Positions 51,401-60,035 of a DNA stretch of 64,000 nt are shown here, piece after piece. Numbering within the stretch: position 1 is the stretch's first letter; each line of letters starts with the position of its first letter. Location of the stretch: positions 1 to 64,000 of the forward strand of contig DASTPP010000071.1 in assembly GCA_035762175.1 (NCBI GenBank), read 5' to 3'. A program made the position numbers and the translations under genes. The notes under the pieces are model-generated. The model searched no databases, had not been told where the DNA came from, and saw only the letters and a program-made list of their open reading frames with translations. The stretch is from DASTPP01 sp035762175. GTDB lineage: Bacteria > Myxococcota_A > Polyangia > Polyangiales > Polyangiaceae.

Positions 51401-54400
51401 CGCACCGTGGGGCTCGCGTCGGTGTCGCCGGGCCGGGCGATGCCCGTCAGCCGGCCGAGCGCGTCGTACGTGAACGAAGTGATCTCGCCGGCGTAGCCCG
51501 TGACCGAGAGCAGGTTGCCGAAGGCCGGGTCGGTGACGGCGCGCTCGACGAGCGTGTACCCCGCGAGCTTGACGGCCTCGCTCACGAGGGTCGTACGGTC
51601 GACGGGGCTCCACTCGAAGAGGCGGCCGCCGCCGCGCGCGTCGCGCGTCTCGACGGGCTGGCCGTCGGCGTTGTACGCGGTCGCGACCTCGAGCTCGAAG
51701 TCGCCCTCGCCGGGGCCGACCCACACGTCGCGGCGGCTCGCGTTGCCGCGCACGACGCGGCCGAGCGGCAGGCCGACGAAGGGCTCGCCGTCGTAGTAGG
51801 TGCGCTTGAGCGAATGCCGCTTGCCCGCCGCGTCGACCAGCTCTTCGGTCGCGGGTCGGCCGAGCACCCACTCATCGATGTCTTGGGCGTAGGTGCGGTA
51901 GGTGAGCGCCTCGTCGTGGCCGGCGAGCTTGTCGTCGCCGGCCACCTCGCCCCAGCGTAGCTCGGCGGTGACGTTGCCGTAGGCGTCGCACTGCCACTCG
52001 GTGAGCGTGACGCGGGCCTCGCTCGCGGGGCGGCCCTCGAGCGTCTCGACGCGCTCGGCGGCCCTGCAGGGGTAGTCGACGGGGCGGCCGGGCGGGGCGT
52101 TCGCCACGGGCACCGGCCGGTACGTCAGGCTCGAGCGAGAGAAGACGGTACCGCTTGCGTCGCGCCGTTCGCTCGTCAAGGGCGAGCCGCGCAGCGCCCG
52201 GTGCGTGAGGCCGGCGTCGAAAGTGTTCGCCGTCACGAGCGTCGGCGTCCACGCGTCGCCGACCTCGGTCTCGGTGCCGCCGCCGAAGCCGGCGAAGGTG
52301 CGTTCGGGCGCGTCCCACGTGCCGTCGCGGTAGTCGTAACGCACCTCGAGCGACGGGTCGCCGAGCGAGTCGTCGACGAGCACGCGCTTGACGACGGGCA
52401 TCGCCACGTTCATGCGCGTCGCCCAGGGGGTGCCCGCCGCCTTCGCGGCCGCCGCGTCGAGGGCGGCGGGGGCGTACTCGATGCGGGTCACTTTGCCGAG
52501 GCCGTTGTCGATGCGCGCGAGCAAGCCCCCGCGCCCCTCGGGGAAGAGCTCGAGGTAGCGCCACGCGCCAGACGCCCCGCCACTGACGTCGACCCAGACG
52601 ATGTCGGTCGTGCCCGAGCCGTTCATATCGACGAAGCGCACTGCCGTCGTCGGAAGCCGTTCGGGAACGCCCCCGATGACGACGGGGTCGTCGAACGCGC
52701 CCTCGCCGCGCGCGAGGGCCGCTTCGACCACGTTGACGCCGACGTGCACGAGGTCGACCCAGCCGTCGCCGTCGAGATCGTGGAGCTGCCACGGGCTCGA
52801 GGGGTCGAAGGCTGGCACGTTCGACGCGCCCTGGGCCGGCTCGAACTCGCCGCGGCCCCGGCCGAGCCAGTAGGTGAGCGCCCCCGGCCGCAGGTAGCAG
52901 AGGTCTTGGACGCGGTCGCCGTTGACGTCGCAGAGCGAGGTCTGCCCATCGGAGAAGCGCAGCGGCTGGTTCGGGTCGACCTGGCCGACGAGCACGGGCT
53001 CGGCCCAGTCGCGGCCGCCGAGGTTGTAGCCGATGGCGAGGCCCGCGGCGGTCGAGACGACGACGTCGGCCCGGCGGTCGCCATCGATGTCGGCGAGGCG
53101 CACGTCGGGGTCTTCGAACGAGACGTTGAGCGCCCGCGGTAGCACGACCGGCGGGGCGAAGTGGGTCGCGTCTTTGCCCGGAAAGTAGCGGAACGAGTCG
53201 GTGCCGCTCTTGGCGAGCAGGTCGACCGCGCCGTCGCCGTCGACGTCGGCGAGCTGCACGCCCGCCGACGCGAGGCCGACCGAGGGGCTCTCGGTGGGGG
53301 CCCACGCGCGAGCGGGCTCCCACGAGCGGCCGTCGCGGTTGACGTACGAGCGGTACTGCCCGGGCTCGGTCACAAGAAGGTCAGGCAGGCCGTCGCCGTC
53401 GAGGTCGACCAGATCGTTGCCCGGTTCGCCCGGCGAGCGGCCCGGGGGCGCCGCCATCGTCACCGCCGACGCCGCGGCCTCGAGGCGCAACCCCGTGTAG
53501 GCGAACGAGAGCGGCGGCGCCTCGGTCACGCCGTCGCGCCCGGTCATGACGATGCGTTCGAGCCGCGAGCGCCCCGCCGGGGCGTAGCCGAGCGCGTAGC
53601 GTCGCACGAGCGCGCCGCCGTGCCGCACCTCGACCGCTGCTAGCCGGCGGCGAAGCGTCTGCCGAATACCGACCGAAAAGCGAACGACGGGGTCGGGCCG
53701 CGCCTCGTAGTGAAAGACCGCCTCGTTGCGGGCCGAGGGGTCGACGTCGTTCCACACGACGCGCGTGAGCAGGGCGTGGCCGTCGCTCACGTCCCACTCG
53801 TAGTGAACCGAGTGGCCGTAGAGGTCGACCTTTTCTTTCAGCAAGAGGGCCGCTGCATGGCCGCTCTCAGCTTCTTCGTAGGCGGCCGAGCCGCCGAAGC
53901 GGTAGGTCGTGCCGGCCTTGTCGCGCGCCTCCCACGAGGGGCCCGAGCGCGTCACCCGAACGAACGCGCCGGTCTCATACTCAGGCCGGTAGACGCCGGG
54001 GGTGATCTCGAGCAGGTCGCAGGGCACGCCGATGCCGGCGAGCTCGAAGGCGTCGCTCGCGTCGAAGCGGGGCAGGCCGTTCTCGGTGCGCCGCTGCACC
54101 TTCGGCACGCCGCCGAGCCGCCAGCCGAGGCCGAGCTCGGAGACGCCGCCGCCCGAGTCGTAGTCGAAGCTGAGCGCCGGCCCGAAGCCGTTCGCCGCGG
54201 GCGGCAGCGCGAGATCGAGCCCGTAGCCGGCGGTGCCCGAGGCGAGCGACGGGGTGAAGGTGCGGCCGAGCCCCTCGATCGAGCCGGGGCCCTTCGGCAG
54301 GCTGATGCGCGTCGGGTCGGTGCCGCCGGCGGCGGCGGGCGGCGCGATCGAGGTGGCGCCTGCGGCGGCCGTGAGCGCGGCGACGACCGCCCTGAACCTA

Positions 54401-54408
54401 CGAAGCAT
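48478..54408 (-). CDS. Tc-toxin B-C-like fusion (SpvB/TcdB + RHS/TccC)
   Basis: This 1976-aa secreted protein (signal ending AAAGG) starts exactly like Tc-toxin B subunits: ISLPKGPGSIEGLGRTF, GTAGYGLDLALPP, GFGPALSFDYDSG, LGLGWRLG and GLPRFD. FG-GAP-like blocks follow (DLDGDGLPD, DVNGDRVQD), then LLARIDNGLGKVTRIEY (TcB mid-region), then YD repeats (from about residue 900) and an RHS core end, NDNPLRFVDPSGG. In true Tc toxins B and C form a hollow cocoon around a toxic tail. The tip (about 210 residues) starts near GICIDTFIASKRLG...GDNRTFAP and loosely recalls DUF3238-type endings. Just before the core, two hydrophobic stretches (ALGMTLLWVLAF and AAALVVLATGCCC) interrupt the repeats. It follows the TcA-like gene by 78 bp. 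Confidence 0.88.
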   Translation of the reverse strand: MLRRFRAVVAALTAAAGATSIAPPAAAGGTDPTRISLPKGPGSIEGLGRTFTPSLASGTAGYGLDLALPPAANGFGPALSFDYDSGGGVSELGLGWRLGGVPKVQRRTENGLPRFDASDAFELAGIGVPCDLLEITPGVYRPEYETGAFVRVTRSGPSWEARDKAGTTYRFGGSAAYEEAESGHAAALLLKEKVDLYGHSVHYEWDVSDGHALLTRVVWNDVDPSARNEAVFHYEARPDPVVRFSVGIRQTLRRRLAAVEVRHGGALVRRYALGYAPAGRSRLERIVMTGRDGVTEAPPLSFAYTGLRLEAAASAVTMAAPPGRSPGEPGNDLVDLDGDGLPDLLVTEPGQYRSYVNRDGRSWEPARAWAPTESPSVGLASAGVQLADVDGDGAVDLLAKSGTDSFRYFPGKDATHFAPPVVLPRALNVSFEDPDVRLADIDGDRRADVVVSTAAGLAIGYNLGGRDWAEPVLVGQVDPNQPLRFSDGQTSLCDVNGDRVQDLCYLRPGALTYWLGRGRGEFEPAQGASNVPAFDPSSPWQLHDLDGDGWVDLVHVGVNVVEAALARGEGAFDDPVVIGGVPERLPTTAVRFVDMNGSGTTDIVWVDVSGGASGAWRYLELFPEGRGGLLARIDNGLGKVTRIEYAPAALDAAAAKAAGTPWATRMNVAMPVVKRVLVDDSLGDPSLEVRYDYRDGTWDAPERTFAGFGGGTETEVGDAWTPTLVTANTFDAGLTHRALRGSPLTSERRDASGTVFSRSSLTYRPVPVANAPPGRPVDYPCRAAERVETLEGRPASEARVTLTEWQCDAYGNVTAELRWGEVAGDDKLAGHDEALTYRTYAQDIDEWVLGRPATEELVDAAGKRHSLKRTYYDGEPFVGLPLGRVVRGNASRRDVWVGPGEGDFELEVATAYNADGQPVETRDARGGGRLFEWSPVDRTTLVSEAVKLAGYTLVERAVTDPAFGNLLSVTGYAGEITSFTYDALGRLTGIARPGDTDASPTVRYSYVQGSPLSRVITEARIHQGRDELERTEELYDGLGRKRGALTREGEGRWVLAGVSLLDARGNARRSLRSRFVGPAEHGAPPLLDEAPGSTIRRDALGRAVSTRSTMGLEDRTAYAPRATLTWDGAQNDPASPYEHTPVVKKTDGLGRAVETARTLGGVVFSQRAAYDAAGRLVTKIDPEGHASRYEYDGAGRRTLAADPDQGEHRFVYAAGDLVEHRRPDGSVRRWTYDLAGRERTQDWDGDGAPEVEKTWGDEPDAPATEWGAARLVRVRDPSGSVETEHDERGRVARSTRAIEGRTYVVESGYDDQDREDWHRFPDGSSITIHRNLRGQLAGYGEGALRIEYDGDGAEVERRYATGVVEQSHYDEDRRRDGYRVLAADGSPLIALRWDYDGAGNLTGARDERPGVDAIHDRSEVYLYDNFYRLTQARGAWGATRWAYSPSGNAVERTSTDPAQHAGPMTFGEGAGPHALTGLGGRHIAYDALGRMTGDGERTYRWTAVDRLAVVSLASGPSVESTYDAEGERRIRVERAGDGAQKRTHFVDAWSEVRDGKLVRYLVHGGRRVVRLSDTNGASAGAGPGPDDEPDVDYPVWLVALARQASTFALGMTLLWVLAFTQRRRLARWAPAAALVVLATGCCCDGGSEGAPPQGGSIETLSDDDTLLFTDRIGSLLEAASGKGSPLGSFAAHPFGPTRWDTAPEDKVYASGTRDRATGIDVIGKRALALELGVWASPDPEALRWPEQSLNGGFAAGNPYAYANDNPLRFVDPSGGCAVPADLKAGQVGICIDTFIASKRLGDSLWKNGLSYLGFGDNRTFAPNDSQSTFRSRTSLVVDFAKSERRIHNETVSGVSKVDFAPDLTGKAEASVGDETLDKQGNLTFSVSGKAINGHRLWHVPFSPSESIDFKFNLKVSRDGRVSVLPGSLHDGYPSYEIYSYTKGKDGDVNVGKVYQFRETTIDKLAEPMDVSPAEQR

Positions 54409-54486
54409 GGTCCGTTCCTCCCTGACCTTTCCAAACCGGGGCGCCGGCGTGGCGCCCCCGTGACCACGGCCGCGCTACCGCGCCGC

Positions 54487-57400
54487 TCAGAACCCGAGGC
54501 AACTGAGGTCGGGTTGCCAGGGGCTCGTGCGGCGGGCGAGCGCCTTGTGCGTGATGCGCAAGACGATATCGTCGACGCGCGTCAGATCGAGATCGGCGTT
54601 CGCCGGGGCGGCGGCGCCGCCGGGTATGGTCAGCGTCCACGTCGCCCGCGCCACCGACTGGCCGAAGAGCGCGGTGTTGGGCGCGCCCTTGCCGAAGGCG
54701 TTCACGCCGGCCTGCAAGACGGCGACGGCCGACGAGCTCTGCTCGCCGCCGAGCAGCCAGGGCTCGATGGCGTCCGAGTCGCAGGCGCGCACGAGGCTCG
54801 TGCCCGCGAGCGCGAGGTTGACCTGCGCCTCGTCGTCGCCGAGAAAGTCGCCGACGAGCTGCGCCTCGACCGAGGCGATGCGGTCGGAGCAGACGTCGGT
54901 CGACCAGAGCCCGTTGTCGGCGTCGAGCGTGGTGGCGAACGCGAGGCCGACGCCGCCCTTGCCGTCGAAGTTCTGGTTGCGCAAGAGGTGCTCGCGAAAC
55001 TGCCGGCCCTCGCTCAGCTCTTCGCCCGTCACCTCGTCGACGCGGGGGCCGGTGACGCCGAGCGCCTTTCGCACCGAGACGGTGGTCACGTACTCTTGGG
55101 GCGAGCCGAAGGCGACGCGCCGCTGGTCGTGAACGCCCGTGAAGCAGTGCGAGAGCTGGCCGAGGGCGTAGGCGTTGTTGGCGTTGAGCACGGCGCCGTC
55201 GAGCGCGCCGAGCGACATGTTGAGCTCGAACTCGAGCGCCTTGCCGGCCAGGTAGAGCTGGGTCTGCGCGCCGGCGCGCAGGCGCAAGAGCTCGGTCGCG
55301 CGCTGGTCGCGGATCAGCCGGAAGCTCGGGTCGTTGGCGGGGTTCTTGCCGAGCACGGCCAAGACCCGGCCGCGCTCTTCGAGCAGGGCGCGGGCCTCGT
55401 CGAGGGCGTTGCGCTCGGCGATGCGCGCCTGCAGAAGTACGAGCGTCGCCTCGTGCGCCTCGACGGCGAGTTGGCTCATTTCGATGAGCAGTTGCTGCGC
55501 CCGAGCCATGGCCTGCACGAACTCGACGTCGGCCGAGACTCTGGAAGCCCTGAGTTGCTGGGCGAGCTGCAGGCCGTCTTTCGTGGTTTGCAGGCCGACC
55601 TTGACGCCCTCCATGACCCCGACCGTGACGCCCATGGCGACCGGCGCACCGGCATTGAACAGCTGGGCGTTCGAGGCGACCTCCAGCGACCGCTGAACCG
55701 ACGTCAGTATGCCCTGCGCCAACGACAGCGCGATGATGGCCGAGCCCGTGACGGCCTCGAACACGATCTGGTCATCGCGCATCCTCAAGACTTGGGCCGC
55801 CGTGAGCAATTCGAGCCGGTACGAGACGAAGCGAGCATTCACCCGGCGGTGGTGGTTCAAGAGCGCCTCGTGCGCGCGAGCGGCCTCCGCGCGGCGCAGG
55901 CCGAGATCGCCGGCCCCGTCGCCGCCGTTCCGGCCGCACACCTCCCAGTCGACGCCGCCGACCGAGGTGGGGTCGAAGGTGGGGCCGCAAATCTCGCGCA
56001 GCCGCCGGTCGAACTGGTTACGGATCGCGCTGAGCTCGGCCTGCAGCGTGTTGTTGTTCGCCTCGAACTGGCGGCCCGCCGCGAGCCAGCCCTCTTCGGC
56101 GCTCGCCTCGGCCTCGAGCGCGTTCTTCGCGAGACCGAGCATCTGCTCGAAGTTCGTCGGGCCCGCCTTGCCGAGGTCTTCGGGGCGGTAGACGAAAGGC
56201 ACGAAGCCCTCGGGCACGCCGAGAATGGTGCCGTCCTGCACCAGGGCCGAGAAGCCGCGGTTGATGGGGCTCAGGGTGCCGCTGAACCGCGACATCAGGT
56301 TGGGCGGCACGCCTTGCCAGGCGCTGACGACGTGGCCGAGCGTGGCCGCCTCGAGGTAGGCGAGCACGGCGCGCTCTTGGGTCTTTTGCACGGCCGCCTG
56401 GGGCGCGCTCGACGTGAGCGCCGCGCTGATGCGGGCGCGCTCGGCGTCGACGGTCGAGAGGGTGTGAAAGAGCGAGGTGAGGTTTCTCGCGGCCGGGTAG
56501 CTCTCGAACACGGTCGAGGTGCTGCTCGGCACGTCGCGGCCGCGCGCGCCCTCTTCGGGCATGGCCCGGAGGGCCTCGACGACGTTCGGCTGCAGCAGCC
56601 AGAGCCCCACCGGGCGAATGGTCGCGAGCGCGTCGTCGTAGCGCCGCCCCTCTTCGACCAGCCCCTGGCGGAACGACGCCTCGAGCCCGAGCGTGATCTC
56701 GTCTTTTGCCACGAGTAGCGCCGGCGCGGCGAGGCGCGCGACGAGCTCAGAATAGAGCTGGCCCTTGGCCGCGGCGTCGGCGTTCGAGTTGCCCACCACG
56801 TCGAGCAGGCAGGCGTGGGGCGCGATGAGGCCGCAGCCCTTCGCGTCTTCGTCGGCGGCGTACTCGGCGTACGTCTTGACGCCGAACGCCGCCCGGCACC
56901 GGTCGGCCATGGTCTGGAAGGGCAGCGTCGTGCGGTCCGACAGGGCCATGTCGTCGTAGAGCGGCTTGAGCAGAAGGGCCGCGAGGCCGGGGGCGGCGGC
57001 GGCGAGGTTGCCGCGGCAGGCGGCGACGTCGCTCGGGGGCAGCAGCTCGCAGCCGTCGGCGGCGACCTGCGAGCAGTAGACCCCGCCCGCGCCCATCCAG
57101 CCGAAGGCGTCGCGCGGCGCCATGTAGTTGCCGACGACCACCTGGGGCACGCCGCTCGGCGGCTCGCGCACGGCGGTGAAGGCCGAGACGGGCCGGTCGG
57201 CCGTGTAGAGCAGCGAGACGCGCCCGGTGGCCCTGGCCGCCTGCGGGAAGACGCCGTGCACGTCTTCGACGAAGGTGCCCTCGATCGTGCCGAGGCTGCC
57301 CGGCACGAGATCGAGGCGAATCTGGCGCAGCACCGGCCGCCCGAAGTAGTTGCGCTCGCCGGCGAACGCGGCCGGCAGCGATTGGTACACGGTCGCGTCG

Positions 57401-58254
57401 ACCTTGCCGTCGGCCTTGGCGTAGCGCCCGACGCCCGTCGCGGCCGCCTTCGTGCCCGTGCCGCCGAGCGGCGGCGTCTCGGGGAAGAGCAGCGAGGCCG
57501 AGGGGTCGAAGCGCACCGAGACCTCGCCCGCGTTCTCGACGATCTCGACGCCGACGGCCGCGTCGCCGAGCGTGACGCCGCCGACCTCGTAGCGCATCGT
57601 GCCCTGGTAGTAGCCGGTGAGCCCGGGCTGCACGGGGGCGCTGACGCTGAGATCGCCGAGCGTGGTGAGAATGCGCACGCTGCCGGCGGTTCCTTTCGAC
57701 TTCGCGCGCGTCGGGTCGACGGCGAGCTCGAGCGTCGTCGAGCCCGTGAACTCGCCGCGCAGCACGTCGGCGCGGAGGTGCGGGGCCGAGAGCTCGAGGC
57801 GGTAGCGCACGGGCTTCGGCGAGCTGCTCGTCAGCTTGAGCGCGAGCACGCGGTCGGTGGGCGCGAGCACGATCGAGGTCGGCTCGACCGCGATCGTGCC
57901 CGCGGGCTCGGCCGCCGGCACGGCCTGCCGCTCGGGCTCGTCGGGCGGCAGGCAGCGGCCGCGCGGCGAGCACACGAGCCCCTCGGCGCAGGCGCGCTCG
58001 ACGTTGCAGTCTTGAATGCACTCGCCGAGGTCGCAGTACTGGCCGGCGGGACAGTCGGCGTTGAGCACGCAGGGCGGGCTCTCGACTGCGACGGGCGGCG
58101 GGGGTGGCGGCGAGCCCCCGGCCCCGCCGCCGGGCGCCCCGGCCGGGTCGTCGTCGCCGCAGCCGCTGCAGCCGGGCAGCGTCAGCAGCAGGGCGAACAA
58201 GGCGCAGCGGGTGGTGCGCGCGCGCGGGCCGAGAAAGGGTGTCGTGATAGCCAT
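54487..58254 (-). CDS. TcA-like pore/translocation lipoprotein, short form
   Basis: The 1255-aa protein has a lipobox (TLPGC, Cys29) and a Cys-rich repeat (NADCPAGQYCDLGECIQDC..., residues about 60-105). A beta-rich region follows. From about residue 740 it is a long alpha-helical coil with a hydrophobic stretch at about 830-890 (SAIIALSLAQGIL, AMGVTVGVMEG), then more helices (QTQLYLAGKALEFEL). It ends in a beta domain whose last strand, DLDLTRVDDIVLRITHKALAR, parallels the TISDVILHIRYTAR-like end of Tc A subunits. In Tc toxins this half is the channel and TcB-binding domain. Here the huge receptor-binding shell is absent. ATG at 58254. It lies 78 bp upstream of the TcB-TcC-like gene; the match is from memory of the family. 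Confidence 0.6.
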   Translation of the reverse strand: MAITTPFLGPRARTTRCALFALLLTLPGCSGCGDDDPAGAPGGGAGGSPPPPPPVAVESPPCVLNADCPAGQYCDLGECIQDCNVERACAEGLVCSPRGRCLPPDEPERQAVPAAEPAGTIAVEPTSIVLAPTDRVLALKLTSSSPKPVRYRLELSAPHLRADVLRGEFTGSTTLELAVDPTRAKSKGTAGSVRILTTLGDLSVSAPVQPGLTGYYQGTMRYEVGGVTLGDAAVGVEIVENAGEVSVRFDPSASLLFPETPPLGGTGTKAAATGVGRYAKADGKVDATVYQSLPAAFAGERNYFGRPVLRQIRLDLVPGSLGTIEGTFVEDVHGVFPQAARATGRVSLLYTADRPVSAFTAVREPPSGVPQVVVGNYMAPRDAFGWMGAGGVYCSQVAADGCELLPPSDVAACRGNLAAAAPGLAALLLKPLYDDMALSDRTTLPFQTMADRCRAAFGVKTYAEYAADEDAKGCGLIAPHACLLDVVGNSNADAAAKGQLYSELVARLAAPALLVAKDEITLGLEASFRQGLVEEGRRYDDALATIRPVGLWLLQPNVVEALRAMPEEGARGRDVPSSTSTVFESYPAARNLTSLFHTLSTVDAERARISAALTSSAPQAAVQKTQERAVLAYLEAATLGHVVSAWQGVPPNLMSRFSGTLSPINRGFSALVQDGTILGVPEGFVPFVYRPEDLGKAGPTNFEQMLGLAKNALEAEASAEEGWLAAGRQFEANNNTLQAELSAIRNQFDRRLREICGPTFDPTSVGGVDWEVCGRNGGDGAGDLGLRRAEAARAHEALLNHHRRVNARFVSYRLELLTAAQVLRMRDDQIVFEAVTGSAIIALSLAQGILTSVQRSLEVASNAQLFNAGAPVAMGVTVGVMEGVKVGLQTTKDGLQLAQQLRASRVSADVEFVQAMARAQQLLIEMSQLAVEAHEATLVLLQARIAERNALDEARALLEERGRVLAVLGKNPANDPSFRLIRDQRATELLRLRAGAQTQLYLAGKALEFELNMSLGALDGAVLNANNAYALGQLSHCFTGVHDQRRVAFGSPQEYVTTVSVRKALGVTGPRVDEVTGEELSEGRQFREHLLRNQNFDGKGGVGLAFATTLDADNGLWSTDVCSDRIASVEAQLVGDFLGDDEAQVNLALAGTSLVRACDSDAIEPWLLGGEQSSSAVAVLQAGVNAFGKGAPNTALFGQSVARATWTLTIPGGAAAPANADLDLTRVDDIVLRITHKALARRTSPWQPDLSCLGF

Positions 58255-58271
58255 GGCCTTGCCGTTCGCCC

Positions 58272-59801
58272 TCACCACACGCACGTCGCCGCCGGTGGGT
58301 CGTGGTTTTCGGCCTTCTGAATGGTCATGCCGCGCGTGCACCCGCAGAACGCGCAATGTCCCCACGAGTACTTGAAAGCGGCCAGCTGTGTGCCCGGCGG
58401 GCACCTCAGCTGAATCGTTGCGTGGCCCTTGAAATCCCAACCCGTGACGTCGCGCCCCCAGGCCTTGCTGCCGTCGGGGTTCAGGCAGCCTACCCAGTTG
58501 GCGACGTCGCCCCCCTCGGTGCACCCGGTCGCGCTCTGGTTGAGCACCACTTCGACGAAGAGGTCGTTGGAGGAGCCGTTGGTCGGGCTGTCGAGCGGGT
58601 AGGTGGCGCAGAGGCTGTTGTTGGCGCAGCTCGACTGGCCCCAGTTGAAGTACGCGCCCTGATGGGCCGACGTCCAGGTGCACGTGCTGTTCGCGTTGGA
58701 CCAGCCGGGGGGGCAGTAATTCGAGCCACCAGCGCACTGGCCCGACCAATGGCCATTTCCCGCGCAGACTTCGGTGCCGTTCCCGCACCCCTGACTGTTC
58801 GTGCAATTCCTCGTCGTACCGGGCGCGCACTCCCAGCTAGGATCGTTGCAGGGGCAGGAGCCCGACCAGACGTTGTTGACGCAGGTCTCGGTGCCCGGGC
58901 AGCTGTTGCTTCCGGTGCACGCGCGCTGCTCACCGGTGGCGCACTGGCAAGCGCCCGGGTCGCTGGGGTTGCATTGCCCCCAGGTGCCGTTGGTGCACGT
59001 CTGCGTACCGGGGCATCCGAGCGGGCTCGTCGTGCACCCCTTGGGCGGCGAATTGAGGTTGCAGATGCATCCCTCGTCGGGCGTGTTGTTGCAGTCCCAG
59101 CTCTTACCGTCGCAGAGGGGGTTGTCCGGCTGCGGCGGCTTGGCCACCGCCGTGCAACCGGTCCAAGCCCCGGCCACGCAGGTGGAGAAGCCCTCGACCC
59201 GGCACATGTTGATCTCGGTGGCGCCTTCCGGTCGGACGCACGGCTGCTCTTGGTCGGGCGGGATGTCCTCGTCGGTGTTGCCGTCGCAGTCGTCGTCCTT
59301 GTTGTTGCAGCGCTCGGCGGCGTTCGGCTTGATCTCGGGGTCGCCGTCGTCGCAGTCGAGCCCCGCCTCGACCGGCACGCCGCCGAGCGACTGGCAGTGG
59401 GCGGACGCGACGCCGTCGGCGTCCGCGTCTTTCGCGAAGAAGGTGCAGCGGCCCGCGCCCACGTCGCACTTGGCCGTCGCGCAATTCGCCGGACTCGTCT
59501 CGGGCACCTGGCCGGCGCAGTCGGCGTCGCTCCGGCACCCCGCGCCCGGGCCGCCCGAGCCGCCGGCGCCGCCCGTGCCGCCGCTGCCGCCCGCGCCGCC
59601 GGTGCCGCCCCCGCCCGCCTTCGGCGCGCCGCCCGCGCCGCCGCCGTCGCCGGTGCCGCCGACGCCCGTCGACCCGGCGGACGCGCCCGCCGCCCCCTCG
59701 TCGGAGTCGTTCTCGCCCCCGCCGCAGTCGACGAGCGCGGCCACTGCCAGCGACGAGAGAATGATACCGAATGCAGTCCGCAGCCTTGGTCCGATGTTCA
59801 T
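58272..59801 (-). CDS. Cys-rich lipoprotein with MopE-type motif
   Basis: The 509-aa protein has a signal peptide and weak lipobox (LVDC, Cys26). A Gly-rich stretch (GGAGGSGGTGGAGG) follows, then a MopE-like metal-binding motif (LDCDDGDPEIKPNAAERCNNKDDDCDGNTDE, residues about 150-185). Next come many Cys-rich modules (CPGTQTCTNGTWGQC, CPGTETCVNNVWSGSC). The C-terminal part is FKGHATIQLRCPPGTQLAAFKYSWGHC. Start ATG at 59801 has a GGAGG ribosome-binding site. It is 17 bp upstream of the TcA-like gene on the same strand, so it is in the same transcript. It may be the surface receptor-binding or scaffold component; MopE motifs often bind calcium or copper. Confidence 0.82.
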   Translation of the reverse strand: MNIGPRLRTAFGIILSSLAVAALVDCGGGENDSDEGAAGASAGSTGVGGTGDGGGAGGAPKAGGGGTGGAGGSGGTGGAGGSGGPGAGCRSDADCAGQVPETSPANCATAKCDVGAGRCTFFAKDADADGVASAHCQSLGGVPVEAGLDCDDGDPEIKPNAAERCNNKDDDCDGNTDEDIPPDQEQPCVRPEGATEINMCRVEGFSTCVAGAWTGCTAVAKPPQPDNPLCDGKSWDCNNTPDEGCICNLNSPPKGCTTSPLGCPGTQTCTNGTWGQCNPSDPGACQCATGEQRACTGSNSCPGTETCVNNVWSGSCPCNDPSWECAPGTTRNCTNSQGCGNGTEVCAGNGHWSGQCAGGSNYCPPGWSNANSTCTWTSAHQGAYFNWGQSSCANNSLCATYPLDSPTNGSSNDLFVEVVLNQSATGCTEGGDVANWVGCLNPDGSKAWGRDVTGWDFKGHATIQLRCPPGTQLAAFKYSWGHCAFCGCTRGMTIQKAENHDPPAATCVW

Positions 59802-60035
59802 GTTCCAGCCTCCATGCACTCTGGTTCTCGAGCGCCCTGCCGCGGCGGCCGGACGCGGTCTCGCCCGCCGCGAGGGCGCCCTGCCGCCATGCGCCTCGCC
59901 GCCCGAGCGCCCCCCTTCGCGTCCGGCGGGCGCGGCACCGGCGATTGCCAGCGCCGCGCCCGCGGCCGCCCCACGTCAATCGTCTCGCGTCGACGGGCGC
60001 CGGCGGCGAAACGCGCCCGGCGGCCGGCCGCGCCT
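59802..60035. other. Gap between two surface lipoprotein genes
   Basis: A spacer of 234 bases with no gene. It is GC-rich and carries the ribosome-binding site of the Cys-rich lipoprotein near its left edge. A promoter for the Tc-like locus could lie here. Confidence 0.4.

Noticed and set aside
53710..56718. A 1002-aa plus-strand frame opposite the Tc-like genes
   Set aside because: Compositional shadow of the minus-strand genes with no recognisable motif.
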